DNA from: Paludibacteraceae bacterium
Lineage (GTDB): Bacteria; Bacteroidota; Bacteroidia; Bacteroidales; Paludibacteraceae
NCBI GenBank assembly: GCA_017551025.1
Contig: JAFZNG010000029.1
Location: 1-61,445 of the forward strand
DNA: 61,445 nt
Reading direction: 5' to 3'
A program made the position numbers and the translations under genes. This document shows, one piece after another, positions 19,834 to 27,884 of the stretch (position 1 is its first letter; each line of letters starts with the position of its first letter). The notes beneath the pieces were generated by a model that did no database searches, had not been told where the DNA came from, and was given only the letters and a program-made list of their open reading frames with translations.

Positions 19834-20469
19834 TTATTTCTGATTGAAATATCTGCAATAGGCTTGCAGGCCGCACTGGTCACATTTCGGGCGGCGGGCC
19901 TGGCAGATGTAACGACCGTGGAGCAAGAGCCAGTGATGGGCCTTGGGGATGATGTCTGCCGGGATATATTTGACGAGTTGTTTCTCCGTTTGCAGGGGAT
20001 TCTTGCTGTTGGTGGTCAGTCCCAGCCGTTCGCTCACGCGGAAGATATGCGTATCGACGGCCATGGTGGGTTGGTTCCAGATAACGGCACAAACGACATT
20101 CGCCGTCTTGCGTCCAACGCCTTGCAGGGTTTGCAGATCGTCGATATTATCCGGTACCTGACCGCCGTATACTTCTACCAGCCGTTGCGCCATCTGTACC
20201 AGGTGCTCGGCTTTGCTGCGGGGATAACTGACCGATTGAACGTACGCGAAGACATCGTCGCTGGTGGCGCGAGCCATGGCTTCAGCCGTAGGGTAGGCGG
20301 CAAAGAGCGCAGGCGTGACGAGATTGACGCGCTTGTCGGTGCATTGCGCCGAGAGCATGACGGCCACGAGCAGTTCGAAGGGGTTGCTGTAGTGCAACTC
20401 CGACTCGGCGACGGGCATGTTCTCTGCGAACCAAGCAAGTATATGTTTGAAGCGATCAGCCTTCAGCAT
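19834..20469 (-). CDS. nth: Endonuclease III
   Basis: 211 residues. The helix-hairpin-helix with the catalytic lysine is LQGVGRKTANVV, and the catalytic aspartate lies in AVDTHIFRVSERLGL. The C-terminal [4Fe-4S] cysteines have the Nth spacing C-x6-C-x2-C-x5-C (CQARRPKCDQCGLQAYC). It removes oxidised pyrimidines and cuts the abasic site by lyase action. It is the last gene of the minus-strand run beginning at tRNA-Gln/rplY. Confidence 0.97.
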   Translation of the reverse strand: MLKADRFKHILAWFAENMPVAESELHYSNPFELLVAVMLSAQCTDKRVNLVTPALFAAYPTAEAMARATSDDVFAYVQSVSYPRSKAEHLVQMAQRLVEVYGGQVPDNIDDLQTLQGVGRKTANVVCAVIWNQPTMAVDTHIFRVSERLGLTTNSKNPLQTEKQLVKYIPADIIPKAHHWLLLHGRYICQARRPKCDQCGLQAYCRYFNQK

Positions 20470-20476
20470 GCAGTTT

Positions 20477-20938
20477 TCAGTTTTCTTGTTTGCCGTCTTC
20501 GTAATAGGCGCGGCTGATGATCTGCAGCAGTTGGGTGGCTTGTTGCTGTACTTGACCCGTCTCGGGCGAGATCTCGCGTTTCTGCAGGCGCAGCATCATG
20601 ATCTGGTAGAGTAGCACGAGCGAGGCCTCGATATCAGACATCGTGGGGCGGTCGGTCTTCGACTTGAGGATGTTCAGGGCCGGTTGCAGGCGCATCACCA
20701 TAGCGCGGTACTGGGCGTTCTCGTCGAGCAGTTCTTGGTGGAGCTGCTCCATCTCGTCTAGTGCATTCAGCGCCAGGCGCAGGTGGCCTCCCTCGAGGAT
20801 GCCCTCGCGGTGCATCATCTCGTTTAGGTCGTGCAACTCTTGCGAGGCCTCCGCCTGCTGGGGGAAGGCACGCAGATAATCTTCAATCTGCCAGAGATAG
20901 AGGACGTATTCAGCAATATTTTCGCGCTTATTCTTCAT
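20477..20938 (-). CDS. DUF4924 family protein
   Basis: About 153 residues from ATG 20938 (MKNKRENIAEYVLYLWQIED); an in-frame ATG 12 bp upstream is also possible. It is mainly helical and matches DUF4924, a Bacteroidota-specific family of unknown function with the N-terminal ENIAEYVLYLWQIEDYLRA. The start overlaps the end of hslR, which suggests coupled translation, and nth follows after 7 bp. Confidence 0.85.
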   Translation of the reverse strand: MKNKRENIAEYVLYLWQIEDYLRAFPQQAEASQELHDLNEMMHREGILEGGHLRLALNALDEMEQLHQELLDENAQYRAMVMRLQPALNILKSKTDRPTMSDIEASLVLLYQIMMLRLQKREISPETGQVQQQATQLLQIISRAYYEDGKQEN

Positions 20939-21329
20939 CAAACTCATCAAAATAATTGTCGGACATAAAGGATTCGATATCGCGGCGGTCTTTCTTGGTG
21001 GGACGGCCTGTACCGCGGTCGCGACCGGACTGCGCCGCCATGCGGGCGAGTTCGAGCAGTTCGAGTTGGTCGGGCGGCGTGATGTCCTGCATATATTCCG
21101 GCACGAGTTTGGCGCCCAGGCGGTTCTCGGTGAGATTGAGGACGCGGTAGGTAAACGTGACCGGACCTTTGCGAACGGAGAAAGCGTCCCCTATATGAAA
21201 GGTGCGGCTGGGCTTGAGTTGCACGCCGTTCATGCTGATGCGTCCGTTTTTACACGCATCGGCAGCGATAGAGCGCGTCTTGTAGATCCGCATCGCCCAG
21301 AGATATTTGTCAACTCGAACTTCGGCCAT
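20928..21329 (-). CDS. hslR: S4-domain RNA-binding protein (Hsp15-like)
   Basis: 133 residues. The S4 domain begins VRVDKYLWAMRIYKTRSIA and continues CKNGRISMNGVQLKPSRTFHIGD. The C-terminal part is charged (GRPTKKDRRDIESFMSD). Hsp15/RqcP-type proteins bind 50S subunits carrying stalled peptidyl-tRNA. It abuts pth, whose protein rescues peptidyl-tRNA: the hslR start and pth stop are adjacent. The acidic tail DNYFDEFDEE overlaps the DUF4924 start. Confidence 0.85.
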   Translation of the reverse strand: MAEVRVDKYLWAMRIYKTRSIAADACKNGRISMNGVQLKPSRTFHIGDAFSVRKGPVTFTYRVLNLTENRLGAKLVPEYMQDITPPDQLELLELARMAAQSGRDRGTGRPTKKDRRDIESFMSDNYFDEFDEE

Positions 21330-21893
21330 TTACTTGTTGTTGAATAGGTTCATGGTACGGTCGATGCCTTGCAGGCAGAACGACGGGATAATCTCGGCGG
21401 CTGTCTTCAGTCGTTCGGGCAGGACGGCTTTCTCCTCGTCGGTCCATTCGCCCAGCACGAAATTGATCTGGCGACCACGTGTGTATTCATTGCCGATACC
21501 GAAGCGTACACGGGCATAAGCATCGGTGCCGAGCACCTGCTGGATATGTCCGAGTCCGTTATGACCGCCATTGCTGCCGGCCTTGCGGATACGTAGTTTG
21601 CCGAAGGGGATATTCAGGTCGTCCACCAGCACCAGCAGATTCTCGACGGGTATCTTCTCTGCCTGGAGCCAGTAGCGCACGGCATTGCCGCTGAGGTTCA
21701 TATAGGTGCTGGGTTTGAGCAGCACCAGTTGGGCGGACTTAACGCGACACTTGGCCACGAAGCCGTAGCGGCGGTCTTCCCACTGTGCGTTGACGCTCTC
21801 GGCAAAGGTGTTGATGATATCAAAACCGATATTATGGCGGGTATGTTGATACTCGTCGCCTATATTACCAAGTCCTACGATTAGATACTTCAT
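21330..21893 (-). CDS. pth: Peptidyl-tRNA hydrolase
   Basis: 187 residues from ATG 21893 ([20 protein letters not shown]); the open frame extends to 21968 but the extra residues are not Pth-like. The catalytic His is in [11 protein letters not shown], followed by [36 protein letters not shown] and VRFGIGN. Pth frees tRNA from prematurely released peptidyl-tRNA. It lies between rplY and hslR in a translation-quality operon. Confidence 0.97.
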   Translation of the reverse strand: MKYLIVGLGNIGDEYQHTRHNIGFDIINTFAESVNAQWEDRRYGFVAKCRVKSAQLVLLKPSTYMNLSGNAVRYWLQAEKIPVENLLVLVDDLNIPFGKLRIRKAGSNGGHNGLGHIQQVLGTDAYARVRFGIGNEYTRGRQINFVLGEWTDEEKAVLPERLKTAAEIIPSFCLQGIDRTMNLFNNK

Positions 21894-21967
21894 CGGATCT
21901 TCTTGTTCTTTACGAATAACGGCAGGGAAAAGCCCTGCCGTTAGGTTGTGCAATAGTCTGCGCAGCA

Positions 21968-22525
21968 TTATGCTTGCTTGCTTTGGCGAGTAGCCTTAAC
22001 CTCAGCAACGCACATGTCAGCCGGGTTCATCAGTTTCAGACCCTCGAGCTGGATGTCGCTAACGGCGATCTTCTTGCCCAGGCCGAGCGAAGTAACGTCA
22101 ACTACTACGCGGTTAGGAATCTGGGTGTAGATACCGTTTACTTTGAGCTTGCGAGCCTGGAGTGCCAGTTTACCACCGGCCTTAACACCCTCTGCCAGAC
22201 CTTCCAACTTAACAGGAATCTCTACGGTAACGGGCTTCTTCTCGTTCACCTCGAGGAAATCGATGTGCATTACGCGACCGCTGATCGGGTGGAATTGGAA
22301 TTCCTTAACGACAGCCATCTTCTTTACGTCACCGATCGTCAGCTCAACGGCCATCGTGTCGGGAGTGTAGATGAGTTTGCGTACATCGTTCTCAGCAACG
22401 GTCAGGGTGATGTTCTCGCCCAGGCCATAGAGGTTGCAGGGAACCAGATTTTCTTGACGGAAAGCCTTAGCAGCCTTCTTGCCGTACTCGTTACGCGGAG
22501 TACCTACCAATTGAAATACGTTCAT
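21968..22525 (-). CDS. rplY: 50S ribosomal protein L25/Ctc
   Basis: 185 residues, the longer Ctc form: an N-terminal 5S rRNA-binding domain ([33 protein letters not shown]) and a C-terminal TL5-like beta domain ([18 protein letters not shown]... [12 protein letters not shown]). It probably shares the promoter of the upstream tRNA-Gln. The adjacent rplY-pth arrangement is common in many bacteria. Confidence 0.96.
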   Translation of the reverse strand: MNVFQLVGTPRNEYGKKAAKAFRQENLVPCNLYGLGENITLTVAENDVRKLIYTPDTMAVELTIGDVKKMAVVKEFQFHPISGRVMHIDFLEVNEKKPVTVEIPVKLEGLAEGVKAGGKLALQARKLKVNGIYTQIPNRVVVDVTSLGLGKKIAVSDIQLEGLKLMNPADMCVAEVKATRQSKQA

Positions 22526-22574
22526 TTTTTTCTTTTTTTTGTGTTACTTAATACCGTGTATTCCATCACACGTC

Positions 22575-22610
22575 AGCTTTAGCCAATAACCTTTAGCCTT
22601 TAGCCGTTAA
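22575..22610. repeat. Phrase repeat (CTTTAGC)n between tRNA-Gln and rplY
   Basis: AGCTTTAGCCAATAACCTTTAGCCTTTAGCCGTT is a near-tandem 7-9 nt phrase in the spacer between the tRNA gene and rplY. Confidence 0.55.
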
Positions 22611-22633
22611 TAAAGGCCGCCGAAGCAGCCTTG

Positions 22634-22704
22634 TTGTCCACCGAGGAGTCGAACCTCGCTTCTCGGAACCAAAATCCGGTGTAATACCGATATACGAGTG
22701 GACA
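22634..22704 (-). tRNA. tRNA-Gln (anticodon TTG)
   Basis: On the minus strand TGTCCAC (22704 downward) pairs perfectly with GTGGACA at the 3' end, with discriminator A at 22634. The anticodon loop TTTTGGT carries TTG, and the T-arm is CGAGG-TTCGACT-CCTCG. The outermost anticodon-stem pair (27-43) is C-A, a small irregularity. No CCA is encoded. Confidence 0.93.
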
Positions 22705-22735
22705 CCGTAAATGCCTGTTCTGACGAAAAAGCGTG

Positions 22736-22767
22736 CAAAATTACTACAAAATTTTGATATACGCAAA
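22736..22767 (-). promoter_or_regulatory. Promoter of tRNA-Gln/rplY operon
   Basis: Minus strand TTTG (22764-22767), 20 bp, TAATTTTG (22736-22743), preceded by G and followed by CACGC, about 32 bp upstream of the tRNA. Confidence 0.85.
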
Positions 22768-22812
22768 TTTTATCGTTATTTTTTGTATTTTTTTTAGATT
22801 TTTCTATTTAGA

Positions 22813-22844
22813 TTTTTCATTTTCAATTATTTTTCGTACCTTTG
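22813..22844 (+). promoter_or_regulatory. murI promoter
   Basis: A clear -7 box TACCTTTG (22837-22844), preceded by G and followed by CAGCG. The -33 position 20 bp upstream is only TTTT. It is 23 bp before the murI ATG and divergent from the tRNA-Gln promoter. Confidence 0.75.
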
Positions 22845-22867
22845 CAGCGAATTTCAATCATGCGACT

Positions 22868-23695
22868 ATGCGAATCGGAGTATTTGATAGCGGTTACGGT
22901 GGACTGACGGTTCTGGAGAAGATCCGTTTGCAGTTGCCGGAGTATGACTATATCTATCTGGGCGATAATGCGCGCGCGCCATACGGTACGCGCTCGTACG
23001 AACTTATATATAATTATACATGGCAGGCGGTGCGTTATCTTTTCCAGCAGGGCTGCGCACTGGTTATCCTGGCCTGTAATACCGCTTCGGCGAAGGCCTT
23101 GCGCACGATTCAGCAGCAGGACCTGCCCAGTTTGCGCGAAGAGGGTCAGATCATCAATGCGCTGGGCGTCATCCGTCCTACGGCGGAGGTGGTCAGCCGC
23201 ATGACGACAACCGGGCATATCGGTGTGCTGGGTACGCCGGGTACGGTGCAGTCCGGAAGTTATCCTATCGAGTTTGCGCACCAGAACCCCGATCTCGTCA
23301 TCACCCAGCAGGCTTGTCCGCTATGGGTGCCGCTTATCGAGGCGGGCGAACATATGAGTCCGGGTGCCGACTATTTCGTGCGTCAGTATATCGACCAGCT
23401 CCTGGCGCAGGATGAGCAGATCGATACCATCGTGCTGGGATGTACCCATTATCCGCTCCTCATGCCTAAGATTCAGGAGGCGCTCCGTGGTCGGAATATC
23501 CGCGTCGTGGCGCAAGGTGATATCGTGGCTGCCAGTCTGGATGACTACCTGCATCGTCATGGTGAGATCAACGGTATCCTGACGCGTGGCGGTACGTGCC
23601 GGTTCTTCACGACCGAGTCAGCGGCTCGTTTTCGCGAGTCGGCGAATATCTTCCTGCGCCGCACGATATCGGTGCAGCATATCGATTTGCCGTAA
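22868..23695 (+). CDS. murI: Glutamate racemase
   Basis: 275 residues from ATG 22868 (MRIGVFDSGYGGLTVLEKI); the frame is open upstream but that stretch holds the promoter. Catalytic features: DSGYGGLTV, the first cysteine in LACNTASAKALR, and the second in VLGCTHYPLLMPKI. MurI makes D-glutamate for peptidoglycan precursors. It converges with uvrB, leaving 12 bp between the genes. Confidence 0.97.
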   Translation: MRIGVFDSGYGGLTVLEKIRLQLPEYDYIYLGDNARAPYGTRSYELIYNYTWQAVRYLFQQGCALVILACNTASAKALRTIQQQDLPSLREEGQIINALGVIRPTAEVVSRMTTTGHIGVLGTPGTVQSGSYPIEFAHQNPDLVITQQACPLWVPLIEAGEHMSPGADYFVRQYIDQLLAQDEQIDTIVLGCTHYPLLMPKIQEALRGRNIRVVAQGDIVAASLDDYLHRHGEINGILTRGGTCRFFTTESAARFRESANIFLRRTISVQHIDLP

Positions 23696-23707
23696 AAGTG
23701 CGTAGGT

Positions 23708-25726
23708 CTATCCGCCGATTGCTTCCAGGCGGTTCTTCATCTCGAGCATCTCGTCCCTGAGACGGGCGGCGGTGTCGAAGTCGAGGTTCTCGGCAGCGAT
23801 ACGCATGTTGCGTATCTTGAGATTGATGGCTTTCTGCAGTTGTTTCTGGTCCATCTGTTGCCAGTCGGCGGTCTGCCAGCCGGCGCGAATCTGTTGCTCC
23901 AGTTCTTTTTTCTTCTGCTCGGCATCTTTATAGAGGGCTGAGAGCGCTGATGTGTTGATATCCTTCCGGATAGCCTGCGGCGTGATATGATGGGCTTCGT
24001 TGTAGGCTTGTTGGGCACGGCGGCGATAGGCCGTCTGGTCGATACACTCCTGCATCGAGCGCGTGATGCGGTCGGCGTACATGATCACTTTGCCCTCTAC
24101 GTGACGGGCGGCACGACCGGCCGTCTGTATCATCGACCGCGTGTCGCGCAGGAAGCCTTCTTTATCCGCATCCAGGATCACGACCAGACTAACTTCCGGC
24201 AGGTCGAGTCCCTCGCGCAGCAGGTTGACGCCTACCAGCACGTCGAACATACCTTTGCGGAGTTGCTCCATGATCTGTACGCGTTCGATAGTATCGATAT
24301 CCGAGTGGATATATGCCGAACGAATACCGGCCTTGCGCAGGTAGTCGTCCAGTTCTTCGGCCATGCGCTTGGTCAGCGTGGTGATGAGCACGCGTTGGTT
24401 CTTGTGCACGCGTGTCTGGATCTCGTCGAGCAGGTCGTCAATTTGGTGTTTCTGCGGACGGACGTCTATCTCCGGGTCGAGTAGGCCGGTAGGACGGATC
24501 AGTTGCTCTACGACGATACCGCCGGAACGCTGCATCTCATAGTCGGCAGGCGTAGCGGATACGTAGATAGTCTGCGGCGTACGCTCTTCAAACTCGTCGA
24601 ACTTAAGCGGTCGGTTGTCGCGCGCAGCAGGCAGACGGAAGCCGTAGTTGACCAGGTTGTCCTTGCGGGCTTTGTCGCCACCGTACATACCGCGTATCTG
24701 GGGCACGGTGACGTGACTCTCGTCGATGACGAGCAGCATGTCCTTGGGGAAATAATCCAGCAGACAATAGGGTGGCGTACCTTCTTCGCGGCCGTCGAAA
24801 TAGCGGCTGTAGTTCTCTACGCCGGTGCAGTAGCCGAGTTCCTGGATCATCTCCAGGTCGTAGTTGACGCGTTCCTCGATACGCTTGGCATAGAGTTCTT
24901 CGCCCAGGTCCTCGAAGTAACGCACCTGTTTGGCCAGGTCTTCACGAATCTGGGTGACGGCGGTGGCTACGCGTTCGGGCGAGGTGTTGAAGATAGAGGC
25001 GGGCGAGAGGCTGTAGTGGGCAAACTGCTCCAGGGTCTGACCCGTCACGGGATCGACGGTGCTCAGAGCGTCTATCTCGTTGCCGAAGAACTCCACGCGC
25101 AGCAGGTAGTCGGCATAGGCGATGGCGATATCGACGGTGTCGCCCCGTACGCGGAACTTGCCGCGCTGCAGGTCCAGGTCGTTGCGCAGGTACTGTGCGG
25201 CAACAAGTTGCTGGAGCAGGCGTTCTTGGCTGATCTGTTGGCCGCACTCCAGGCGGATGCAGTTCTCCGAAAAGTCCACGGGACTGCCCATGCCGTAGAT
25301 ACAACTGACCGACGAGACGACGATCACGTCCTTGCGTCCGCTCAGCAGGGCTGCTGTAGCACGCAGACGGAGACGGTCGATCTCCTCGTTGATGCTGAGG
25401 TCCTTGTCGATATACGTGTCGGTCGAGGGGATGTAGGCTTCGGGCTGGTAGTAGTCGTAGTAGGAGACGAAGTACTCCACCGCATTGTGCGGGAAGAAGG
25501 TCTTCATCTCGGAGTAGAGTTGGGCGGCCAGGGTTTTGTTGTGGCTGAGGATGAGGGTTGGCCGGTTCAGCTGCGCAATGACGTTGGCTACGGTAAAGGT
25601 CTTACCGCTACCGGTCACGCCGAGCAGCACCTGTGCGGGTGCACCGGCTCGTAGTCCGTCTACCAGCTGCTCGATAGCCTGCGGCTGGTCGCCTGTAGGA
25701 CGATATGTCGACTCTAACTGAAACAT
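23708..25726 (-). CDS. uvrB: Excinuclease ABC subunit UvrB
   Basis: 672 residues from ATG 25726 (MFQLESTYRPTGDQPQAIEQ); the open frame extends upstream through the terminator but is not UvrB-like there. Walker A GVTGSGKT (about 36-43), beta-hairpin region YYDYYQPEAYIPSTDTYIDK, helicase motifs DESHVT and NLLREGLDLPEVSLV. The C-terminal UVR domain (LKIRNMRIAAENLDFDTAARL) binds UvrC. UvrB verifies damage in nucleotide excision repair. The promoter is not clear; an AT-rich stretch with ATATATA repeats lies upstream (25760-25800). Confidence 0.98.
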   Translation of the reverse strand: MFQLESTYRPTGDQPQAIEQLVDGLRAGAPAQVLLGVTGSGKTFTVANVIAQLNRPTLILSHNKTLAAQLYSEMKTFFPHNAVEYFVSYYDYYQPEAYIPSTDTYIDKDLSINEEIDRLRLRATAALLSGRKDVIVVSSVSCIYGMGSPVDFSENCIRLECGQQISQERLLQQLVAAQYLRNDLDLQRGKFRVRGDTVDIAIAYADYLLRVEFFGNEIDALSTVDPVTGQTLEQFAHYSLSPASIFNTSPERVATAVTQIREDLAKQVRYFEDLGEELYAKRIEERVNYDLEMIQELGYCTGVENYSRYFDGREEGTPPYCLLDYFPKDMLLVIDESHVTVPQIRGMYGGDKARKDNLVNYGFRLPAARDNRPLKFDEFEERTPQTIYVSATPADYEMQRSGGIVVEQLIRPTGLLDPEIDVRPQKHQIDDLLDEIQTRVHKNQRVLITTLTKRMAEELDDYLRKAGIRSAYIHSDIDTIERVQIMEQLRKGMFDVLVGVNLLREGLDLPEVSLVVILDADKEGFLRDTRSMIQTAGRAARHVEGKVIMYADRITRSMQECIDQTAYRRRAQQAYNEAHHITPQAIRKDINTSALSALYKDAEQKKKELEQQIRAGWQTADWQQMDQKQLQKAINLKIRNMRIAAENLDFDTAARLRDEMLEMKNRLEAIGG

Positions 25727-25835
25727 ACAAATAGCCCAAATTCTAAAATCACGGGATATATATACAGAGTATATATATAGGGTATGGTGGGATACGATAT
25801 ACCCACGATAAACCCTGTACCTTGCCTCGGAAATG

Positions 25836-25862
25836 AAAAAGGAGCCTCGGCGGCTCCTTTTT
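25836..25862 (-). terminator. Terminator after rplS
   Basis: AAAAAGGAGCC (25836-25846), short loop, GGCTCCTTTTT (25852-25862): perfect 11-bp stem. It lies just beyond the rplS stop on the minus strand and separates rplS from uvrB. The symmetric A/T ends would let it work in both directions. Confidence 0.9.
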
Positions 25863-25863
25863 A

Positions 25864-26217
25864 TCACTTAACTCGACGCTCTTGGATGCGAGCCTTCTTA
25901 CCTGTCAAGTTGCGCAGGTAATAGATCTTGCTGCGACGAACCTTACCGTACTTGTTGATCGTAATTTTCTCGATGAACGGGCTGTCCATAGGGAAGATAC
26001 GCTCTACGCCTACGTTACCACTCATCTTACGAACCGTGAAGCGCTTCTTGTCTTCCGAGCCGTGGATGCAGATAACATCACCGCGGAACTCCTGGATACG
26101 CTCCTTGTTACCCTCTTTAATACGATAAGCTACGGTGATTTGGTCACCGGCTTTGAATGCCGGAAACTCTTTCTTCTCACCGGCGAATGCCTGTTCGGCA
26201 ATCTTAATCAAATCCAT
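25864..26217 (-). CDS. rplS: 50S ribosomal protein L19
   Basis: 117 residues. L19 signature: GDQITVAYRIKEGNKERIQEF and VRKMSGNVGVERIFPMDSPF, ending KIYYLRNLTGKKARIQERRV. L19 sits at the 30S-50S interface. It has its own promoter at 26,339 and its own terminator, so it is a single-gene unit rather than part of the rpsP-rimM-trmD operon seen in many other bacteria. Confidence 0.97.
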   Translation of the reverse strand: MDLIKIAEQAFAGEKKEFPAFKAGDQITVAYRIKEGNKERIQEFRGDVICIHGSEDKKRFTVRKMSGNVGVERIFPMDSPFIEKITINKYGKVRRSKIYYLRNLTGKKARIQERRVK

Positions 26218-26338
26218 TTTTCTATTCCTTATATATATGGATTAATAAATCTCCAAGCTGAGCATTTACTACTATTCGGACGTACCTAATGCAATCGCCA
26301 GAGGCTCAACATGGCTGCCTTTTCAGCGAAAAAGCGTG

Positions 26339-26370
26339 CAAAATTACTGCTTTTTTCTGACATACGCAAG
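26339..26370 (-). promoter_or_regulatory. rplS promoter
   Basis: Minus strand CTTG (26367-26370), 20 bp, TAATTTTG (26339-26346), preceded by G and followed by CACGC. Divergent from the rpsO promoter. Confidence 0.8.
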
Positions 26371-26396
26371 AAAAATCGCAATTTTTTTGCAAATTA

Positions 26397-26428
26397 TTTG
26401 TGTAATTCAATTTTTTGTAGTAATTTTG
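26397..26428 (+). promoter_or_regulatory. rpsO promoter
   Basis: TTTG (26397-26400), 20 bp, TAATTTTG (26421-26428), preceded by G and followed by CACCC. The leader to rpsO is about 120 nt and ends in a phrase repeat (26510-26549). Confidence 0.85.
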
Positions 26429-26509
26429 CACCCGCTTTCGAAAAGAAGGCTCGTAAATGTGGCGAAGTTGCCATCCTTGTGATCCTGCTTCAGCCACCAT
26501 TGTTTAACC

Positions 26510-26549
26510 GACAGCTGACAGCTGAATGCTGAAAGCTGAAAAACTGAAA
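26510..26549. repeat. Phrase repeat (AGCTGA)n in rpsO leader
   Basis: GACAGCTGACAGCTGAATGCTGAAAGCTGAAAAACTGAAA is a near-tandem 7-8 nt array directly before the rpsO ATG. Confidence 0.6.
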
Positions 26550-26556
26550 TCAGTTT

Positions 26557-26826
26557 ATGTATTTAACATCTGAGAAGAAAGCTGAGCTCTTTGCTCAGTA
26601 TGGCAACGACGCCAAGAACACCGGTGCTGCAGAGAGCCAAATCGCTCTGTTCACCTTCCGTATCAACCACCTGACCGAGCACCTCAAGCAGAACCGCAAG
26701 GACTTCAACACCGAGCGTGCACTGACCAACCTGGTAGGTAAGCGTCGTCGTCTGCTGGATTACCTGAAGGCTAAGGACATTGAGCGTTACCGCGCAATCA
26801 TCAAGCAACTCGGTATCCGTAAGTAA
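26557..26826 (+). CDS. rpsO: 30S ribosomal protein S15
   Basis: 89 residues, full length. S15 signature ESQIALFTFRINHLTEHLK and LVGKRRRLLDYLKAKDIERYR. S15 binds 16S rRNA early in 30S assembly. It is a monocistronic unit with its own promoter and hairpin terminator. Confidence 0.98.
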   Translation: MYLTSEKKAELFAQYGNDAKNTGAAESQIALFTFRINHLTEHLKQNRKDFNTERALTNLVGKRRRLLDYLKAKDIERYRAIIKQLGIRK

Positions 26827-26854
26827 ACCAATTATCGGCTTCGGCCGGTATCCG

Positions 26855-26886
26855 AAGAGAGTCACCCCTGTGGGCGGCTCTCTTTT
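26855..26886 (+). terminator. Terminator after rpsO
   Basis: AAGAGAG (from 26855) pairs with CTCTCTT (ending about 26884) around a G+C-rich inner part (CACCCC/GGGCGG), followed by TTTT. Confidence 0.75.
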
Positions 26887-26902
26887 GGTAAAAAACGAAA
26901 TC

Positions 26903-26937
26903 ACAAATCTCAAATATCAAATGTCAAATCTCAAATA
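26903..26937. repeat. Phrase repeat (CTCAAAT)n spanning a start codon
   Basis: ACAAATCTCAAATATCAAATGTCAAATCTCAAAT: near-tandem 7-nt phrase. The ATG at 26921, start of the esterase lipoprotein, lies inside it, so residues MSNLKY derive from repeat sequence. Confidence 0.55.
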
Positions 26938-27841
26938 CTTCGCTCTTCTTTGTCTCGCTTTTGCGGCCTGTACGCGCCCGGAGAATCCTCCTGAGCCACT
27001 CGAGGATACAACCCCTGCACCGGCGCAGATTATCTATCATAGCCAGTTTGAGTCGCAGTACGTGCCCAAGCGTACGATTCGTGTGTGGGTACCGGAGGGG
27101 TATTCCGCGAAACGGCGTTACGACGTACTGTATATGCACGACGGCCGTAATCTCTATAATGCCGCTTCTACCGCCAACCACCAGGAGTGGGGAGTGGACG
27201 AGGCGATGGACAGCTTGATTCGTCGTGGCGATATACGTCCTACGATCGTGGTCGGTATTGACAACCAGACCAGTATGGCTGCTCGTGTGGCGGAGTACTG
27301 CCCGGACGATGTAGCGGCATTGCTGCCTGCGGGAAAACAACTGTACGATGGTCTGGGTACGCCCCATGGTAACGACTATCTACGGTTTATCGTGGAGGAA
27401 CTCAAGCCCTTTATCGATTCGGTTTATTCCACCTATCCCGACCGGGCACATACCTGGATGATGGGTAGCAGTTGTGGCGGACTGATTACGTCCTATGCGC
27501 TCTGTAAGTACCCGGAGGTGTTTGCCGGCGGGGCATGTCTGTCGACCCATAGCACCTTGGCGGCTGATCCGGCGCATCCCGATGAGGATGCCGTTACGGC
27601 ATATCGTACATACCTCGGTCAGCACCTTGCGCCGAATAGTTGTCTGCTCTATTTCGACCGGGGCGACCAAACCCTGGATGCCAATTATGCGGCGTCGCAG
27701 GATGCTATCAACCGGATGCTTTGGGATGCCGGCTGGGACGAGGCGCATTTTATGTATCGCTTCTTCCCCGGTGCAGCGCACGAGGAGAATAGTTGGCGTG
27801 CCCGCCTCGATATCCCCCTTCGCTTCCTGCTAAAGCCCTAA
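26921..27841 (+). CDS. Esterase-family lipoprotein (alpha/beta hydrolase)
   Basis: 306 residues. The N-terminus MSNLKYFALLCLAFAACTRP is a lipoprotein signal with Cys at about 17. The start ATG 26921 is chosen for this; the frame is open upstream into rpsO. The body is a putative-esterase fold: VLYMHDGRNLY (oxyanion side), nucleophile elbow MMGSSCGGLITS (Ser in GSSCG), and a C-terminal His in PGAAHEENSWRARL. The family includes enterochelin-, feruloyl- and acetylxylan-type esterases, so a polysaccharide- or siderophore-linked ester is likely but not provable here. A second esterase follows. Confidence 0.85.
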   Translation: MSNLKYFALLCLAFAACTRPENPPEPLEDTTPAPAQIIYHSQFESQYVPKRTIRVWVPEGYSAKRRYDVLYMHDGRNLYNAASTANHQEWGVDEAMDSLIRRGDIRPTIVVGIDNQTSMAARVAEYCPDDVAALLPAGKQLYDGLGTPHGNDYLRFIVEELKPFIDSVYSTYPDRAHTWMMGSSCGGLITSYALCKYPEVFAGGACLSTHSTLAADPAHPDEDAVTAYRTYLGQHLAPNSCLLYFDRGDQTLDANYAASQDAINRMLWDAGWDEAHFMYRFFPGAAHEENSWRARLDIPLRFLLKP

Positions 27842-27880
27842 CCCTACACCCTACACCATACACCCTACACCATACACCAA
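27841..27880. repeat. Phrase repeat (CCCTACACCATACA)n
   Basis: CCCTACACCCTACACCATACACCCTACACCATACACC fills the gap between the two esterase genes: alternating CCTACA/CCATACA units. Confidence 0.7.
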
Positions 27881-27884
27881 ACTC

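Noticed and set aside
22634-22704. tRNA-Gln as a pseudo-tRNA because of a C-A pair at 27-43
   Set aside because: All other stems, the anticodon and T-arm are intact, and the gene has a standard promoter; one outer mismatch is tolerated.
24503-25654. A 383-codon plus-strand frame opposite uvrB
   Set aside because: uvrB is complete with all motifs; the opposite frame has no recognisable protein features.
27841-27880. Short CCTACACC repeats considered as CRISPR or an origin iteron
   Set aside because: The units are 6-8 nt with irregular spacing, in the style of phrase fillers at many other gaps; no rep gene is near.
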